From: JAKLIX01 sp964605655
GTDB taxonomy: Bacteria > Bacteroidota > Bacteroidia > Bacteroidales > CAIXZF01
Assembly (NCBI GenBank): GCA_964605655.1
Contig: CAZSDK010000006.1
Location: 62,001 to 126,000 of the forward strand
DNA length: 64,000 nt
Direction: 5' to 3'
Under the pieces are notes generated by a model that was not told where the DNA came from, ran no database searches, and worked only from the letters and a program-made list of their open reading frames with translations. The position numbers and the translations under genes are program-made. Of the stretch, positions 60,895 through 64,000 are shown one piece after another (positions within the stretch are counted from its first letter, which is position 1; every line of letters begins with the position of its first letter).

Positions 60895-63120
60895 ATGATG
60901 TTTTACTTCCGGTACATATTTATTTTCCAGCTCATTATCGAGCTTCACTGCGTTGTGTTTTGTTCTGCTCAGCCAGGCTATGTGACCCTCGAGGGGAGAC
61001 AGTTTAAACTGAACGGTGAAAACTTTTACCCTCTTGCTTTTGGATACTGTTTTAACCTGGTGTATAATGATGAGTTTGACGTCGACGAAATTTATCTTTC
61101 ACGGGAAAATGGTTATGGACCAGGATATCATTTGTCACAATGTCCGGATAGATACCCAAATTATGAATATGAATTTGACGATCCCTCCGAATGTTATGAT
61201 CAGATTGCAGATGATCTCACCGATCTAAAAACAAGAGGATTTAATGTATTCAGGACCTGTGGGATTGGGATCAAACCGGTAAAGGATAATATGGAAGGAT
61301 TCAGAATGACAGCCAGAAAGAATGTTCATCCTTTATGGTCTTCTGAAACTTATAATTTCCCGATATTTCCACCATACACTAATAATGTTAACATCAATCC
61401 GGCATTTTTCAAGTATTGCCAGCTCATTCAGGAGATACTTAATGTGGCTGGAGAAGCCGGATTAAAAGTAATGTTAGATGTGGGGGATTCAGATTATGCA
61501 TACTCAGAAGGATCCATTGCAGATTATTCGGAATTTCTTGAAGCCATTGCCTTCCAATTTAAAGAGGACACCAACCTGATGGCTTATGTTATTTTTGAAG
61601 AGCCCACCAACACTGATCCATTTAACCATACAAAAGCGGAAGTTTGTGAGTTTACCTCAACCTGGTACGAGAGTATCCGGGGTGTTGACCCAAATCACCT
61701 CATTACGATGGGAGTCGGCGATGTTGAGGATGTTTGGGAGTGGGACCCGGTTGTAATAAAGACAGATTTTCTTTGTCCGCATCCCTATCCGCACACTTAT
61801 ATGTGGGAGAATTTTGAATTTCAACCCATGTATAAGAGAATGCTGGGGCGGCTGATCTGGCTTCAGAGGAACTGCCCATTGCCTTGGATGATAGGAGAAA
61901 TGGCTTATTCTGCCTTAGATGACAACTATATAGTAGATAATTCTAATAACTGGGTCCGGGTAGAATACAGTGCCGGGGATGTGGATGGGAGCTTGGAAGA
62001 CCAGCAGGAATTTGCCGAGCATAGTCTTATGGATGTCATAAACTGCGGAGGATCGGGTTATACCTGGTGGCAAGCCCTGGAACCCTGGTGGGGACCACGA
62101 GATGATGGTTTTGGTTTGTTAAGGCACGACTCCTATGAAATTGCCTCACCCCCGTTCATTGTTCCTGTCGAAAAGCCCGCCCTCGATGAATTCGAAGACT
62201 TCCCAGTGCCTCCTCCCGAACCTGTTCCTGTTCAGGTACCCACCAACTATACCGATCCCTTTAACGGAACCTATCAATCGATATCGGGTCATGTTCAGGA
62301 TGAGGAGAATCAACCGGTGGATGATGCTGTAGTTCTTCTGTGGAATTGGAAGGATCCAGAGGTTGACAACATATTTTTCTATGGTTTAACAGGAATGACC
62401 GGCGATTATTTTATTAGAAATCCTCTGTACTCGGAGAATAATTATTTTAATCAAGTCAAAATTTCAGCAGTTGGTTATAGTAGTATGACTTATACTACTG
62501 ATACTATTCCCCCAACAATTAATGCAACATTAGTTAAACATCTTTATTACGATGAACTTATTGAAGGTGAAACCGTTTCCTTACAAGAGCAGGCTGGTTT
62601 TTCTGCCATCAACAGCGTGACCTTTCAAGGTGATTTGACCTTGGTTGAAGGGAATGGCATTTCTGGTGGGGAATTGACGGTAAAAGCCAGGAATGAAATC
62701 ACCATCTCCCCTGGTTTTGAAGCACAAAAGGGTTCCTCGGTGCATCTGCTGACCGGTCCTTTTTTATTTGATTGTGAAACCTGGCCGGCGACACTAAATA
62801 AGCAACCGACCATCATATCAACAATTAATGATCTGGTAGAGAAGGTCATTCAATTGAAATTCGAAATACCCAGGAATCAGGGAATCAGCGTTTTCCCAAA
62901 TCCCTGCAAGGATCAGGTAACCATTGAATGGACTGAGGTTGATAGGGAAGAAATACTCACCACGATTGAAATTTTTAACCCGGTCGGTCAGCTTATTCAT
63001 TCATTTACCTCCCCAGAAAGAAAGCTGACCCTCAATTTAAACTTTCTTCCAGATGGGTTTTATGTATTTAAATGTCGGCGCTCCGGAGACCTCAACATTC
63101 TTAAGTTAATAAAGCAATAA
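60895..63120 (+). CDS. Secreted GH5-like glycoside hydrolase with T9SS sorting domain
   Basis: Exported protein of 741 residues. After the signal peptide, VTLEGRQFKLNGENFYPLAFG starts a clan GH-A (GH5/mannanase-like) barrel (about 25-420). The expected acid/base region reads AYVIFEEPTNTDP (EEP instead of the usual NEP) and the nucleophile region WMIGEMAYSA; CPHPYPHTYMW and YTWWQALEPWWGPRDDGFGL are aromatic substrate-site segments. Then come a Pro/Val linker, a carboxypeptidase-regulatory-like domain (SISGHVQDEENQPVDDAVVL), a beta segment and a T9SS sorting domain (ISVFPNPCKDQVTIEW). The substrate is not predictable. AT-richer than the core genes. Confidence 0.78.
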   Translation: MMFYFRYIFIFQLIIELHCVVFCSAQPGYVTLEGRQFKLNGENFYPLAFGYCFNLVYNDEFDVDEIYLSRENGYGPGYHLSQCPDRYPNYEYEFDDPSECYDQIADDLTDLKTRGFNVFRTCGIGIKPVKDNMEGFRMTARKNVHPLWSSETYNFPIFPPYTNNVNINPAFFKYCQLIQEILNVAGEAGLKVMLDVGDSDYAYSEGSIADYSEFLEAIAFQFKEDTNLMAYVIFEEPTNTDPFNHTKAEVCEFTSTWYESIRGVDPNHLITMGVGDVEDVWEWDPVVIKTDFLCPHPYPHTYMWENFEFQPMYKRMLGRLIWLQRNCPLPWMIGEMAYSALDDNYIVDNSNNWVRVEYSAGDVDGSLEDQQEFAEHSLMDVINCGGSGYTWWQALEPWWGPRDDGFGLLRHDSYEIASPPFIVPVEKPALDEFEDFPVPPPEPVPVQVPTNYTDPFNGTYQSISGHVQDEENQPVDDAVVLLWNWKDPEVDNIFFYGLTGMTGDYFIRNPLYSENNYFNQVKISAVGYSSMTYTTDTIPPTINATLVKHLYYDELIEGETVSLQEQAGFSAINSVTFQGDLTLVEGNGISGGELTVKARNEITISPGFEAQKGSSVHLLTGPFLFDCETWPATLNKQPTIISTINDLVEKVIQLKFEIPRNQGISVFPNPCKDQVTIEWTEVDREEILTTIEIFNPVGQLIHSFTSPERKLTLNLNFLPDGFYVFKCRRSGDLNILKLIKQ

Positions 63121-63131
63121 TCGTTAATAAG

Positions 63132-64000
63132 ATGAAGATCATTTATTTACGTTCAGTTTTATTTTTATGCCTTGGGATAACTACATCCTTTGTTCATCCC
63201 CAGCAATGGCAAATCGCCAAACACGCAGGTGGGTCATGGCTTGATGAGTCTACATCCTTAGCTATAGATTCTGCATGCAACACATACATCGGAGGTAAAT
63301 ATTCTTATGGTGCCCACTTTGAGGGCCAGACGATTGGTTGCAACGGATATTGGGATTATTTTCTTGCAAAATACCAATCAAATGGTGATCTGGTTTGGGT
63401 CAGACACGGAGGAGGAACAGGAAATACCTTTGATGATTTAGATGTAATCTCAGAAATCAAGATCCATGACCAGACACAAATATATATCGGTGGTGTTTAT
63501 ACAAATCAGGTATCATTTGGAAATTCCACCTTAAACTCCATGGGTGATTATGAAGCATTTATCGCCAAGTTTGATTCTACAGGTGATTGCCTTTGGGGTA
63601 GAAGTATTGGAGGAGTTGGCAGGGAGGTAATTTACGGTTTGGAACTGGATGAGGAAGGCAATATCTATATTGCTGGATATTCTAATTTTTCACCTATAAT
63701 TTATTTTGATACCACTTCTTCTTTGACCATGAATGGACACTTCTTCTTTATGGCCAAATACAATTCCTTTGGGCAATTACTCTGGACCAGATCCATAGAC
63801 GGTACAGGATGGCTAACTATTAACAATATTACCAGTGTACATAACAGTTTTTGTTTAACTGGTTATTATCATGGAGATATTACTTTCGATTCGGTGAATC
63901 TAAGCACTAACAAGGAAATTATGCCATGTGTCTTTCTCGTTGATACAGCAGGTAAGGTCCTATGGGGCCAATCCCTCGAGCCTAAACAAAAAGGTAGTAT
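63132..64000 (+). CDS. Secreted SBBP-like beta-propeller protein, 5' part
   Basis: Reading frame from ATG 63132 open to the window edge (289 codons seen). The signal peptide is KIIYLRSVLFLCLGITTSFV. It continues with repeated blades of the form W.K..GG....D....I..D...N.YI.G.Y (WQIAKHAGGSWLDESTSLAI; GDCLWGRSIGGVGREVIYGL with EEGNIYIAGYS), typical of SBBP-repeat beta-propellers in T9SS cargo. It starts 11 nt after the GH5-like gene, in the same operon. The C-terminus is outside the window. Confidence 0.75.
   Translation, partial: MKIIYLRSVLFLCLGITTSFVHPQQWQIAKHAGGSWLDESTSLAIDSACNTYIGGKYSYGAHFEGQTIGCNGYWDYFLAKYQSNGDLVWVRHGGGTGNTFDDLDVISEIKIHDQTQIYIGGVYTNQVSFGNSTLNSMGDYEAFIAKFDSTGDCLWGRSIGGVGREVIYGLELDEEGNIYIAGYSNFSPIIYFDTTSSLTMNGHFFFMAKYNSFGQLLWTRSIDGTGWLTINNITSVHNSFCLTGYYHGDITFDSVNLSTNKEIMPCVFLVDTAGKVLWGQSLEPKQKGS

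Noticed and set aside
1..64000. tRNA or rRNA genes
   Set aside because: Intergenic gaps were read on both strands; none has a cloverleaf with the conserved TTCGANNC arm, and the coding density leaves no room for rRNA.

Overview
The window reads as chromosomal DNA of a Bacteroidota bacterium, most likely an anaerobic or facultative member of the Bacteroidales/Marinilabiliales type. The evidence is the many secreted proteins ending in type IX secretion (T9SS) sorting domains, FISUMP and SprB-like repeat modules, a Bacteroidota-style short NuoG, a eukaryote-like long IleRS followed by a DksA-like gene and lspA, a bacterial GGGP synthase, -7 promoter boxes of the form TAnnTTTG, and the dispersed TGAGCGGAGTCGAA repeat. 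I cannot name genus or species. I saw no rRNA, tRNA, CRISPR array or intact insertion sequence.

Layout. 1-10043 (minus) is the nuo operon for complex I in the order A-B-C-D-E-F-G-H-I-J-K-L-(M cut by the window edge), with separate nuoC and nuoD and a NuoG lacking its large C-terminal domain. 10158-14928 (minus) holds a secreted lamin-tail-domain protein overlapping the end of rnr (RNase R). 15057-18155 (plus) holds an LD-carboxypeptidase, a YraN protein and a pseudouridine synthase with a very long Arg-rich repeat tail. 18306-22680 is an accessory block of secreted proteins (GH18 chitinase, FISUMP protein, T9SS type-B protein). Two 8-bp tandem repeat arrays lie in inverted orientation around the last two genes. 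22927-27806 (plus) has an AsmA-like protein, a lipoprotein MsrB-MsrA fusion behind a nested inverted element, and a DUF4328 membrane protein. 27941-31864 (minus) is RluA-type synthase, T9SS protein and PASTA protein, divergent from ddl (31938-32918).

33026-40588 encodes a 2520-residue M6-like metalloprotease with an internal 450-residue duplication and cohesin/dockerin-like modules. 40578-48712 is a housekeeping stretch: rsmI, M28 peptidase, a coiled-coil protein, tdk, a lipoprotein, a cyclophilin, pheS, asd and a GT-C glycosyltransferase. 48720-53241 (minus) is ileS-dksA-like-lspA. 53383-59343 (minus) is metH-metF-GGGPS-lipoprotein. 59433-59564 looks like a transposase remnant. From 59606 to the edge runs an AT-richer operon of at least three secreted proteins (SprB-like repeats, GH5-like hydrolase, beta-propeller).

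Together the genes describe an NADH-oxidising respiratory chain, cell-wall and translation housekeeping, a B12-dependent methionine cycle, and a large exported hydrolytic and adhesive repertoire. The least explained structure is in the intergenic repeats (19703-19860, 22687-22800, 25665-25789) and in hairpins that sit at predicted transcript starts of several operons.
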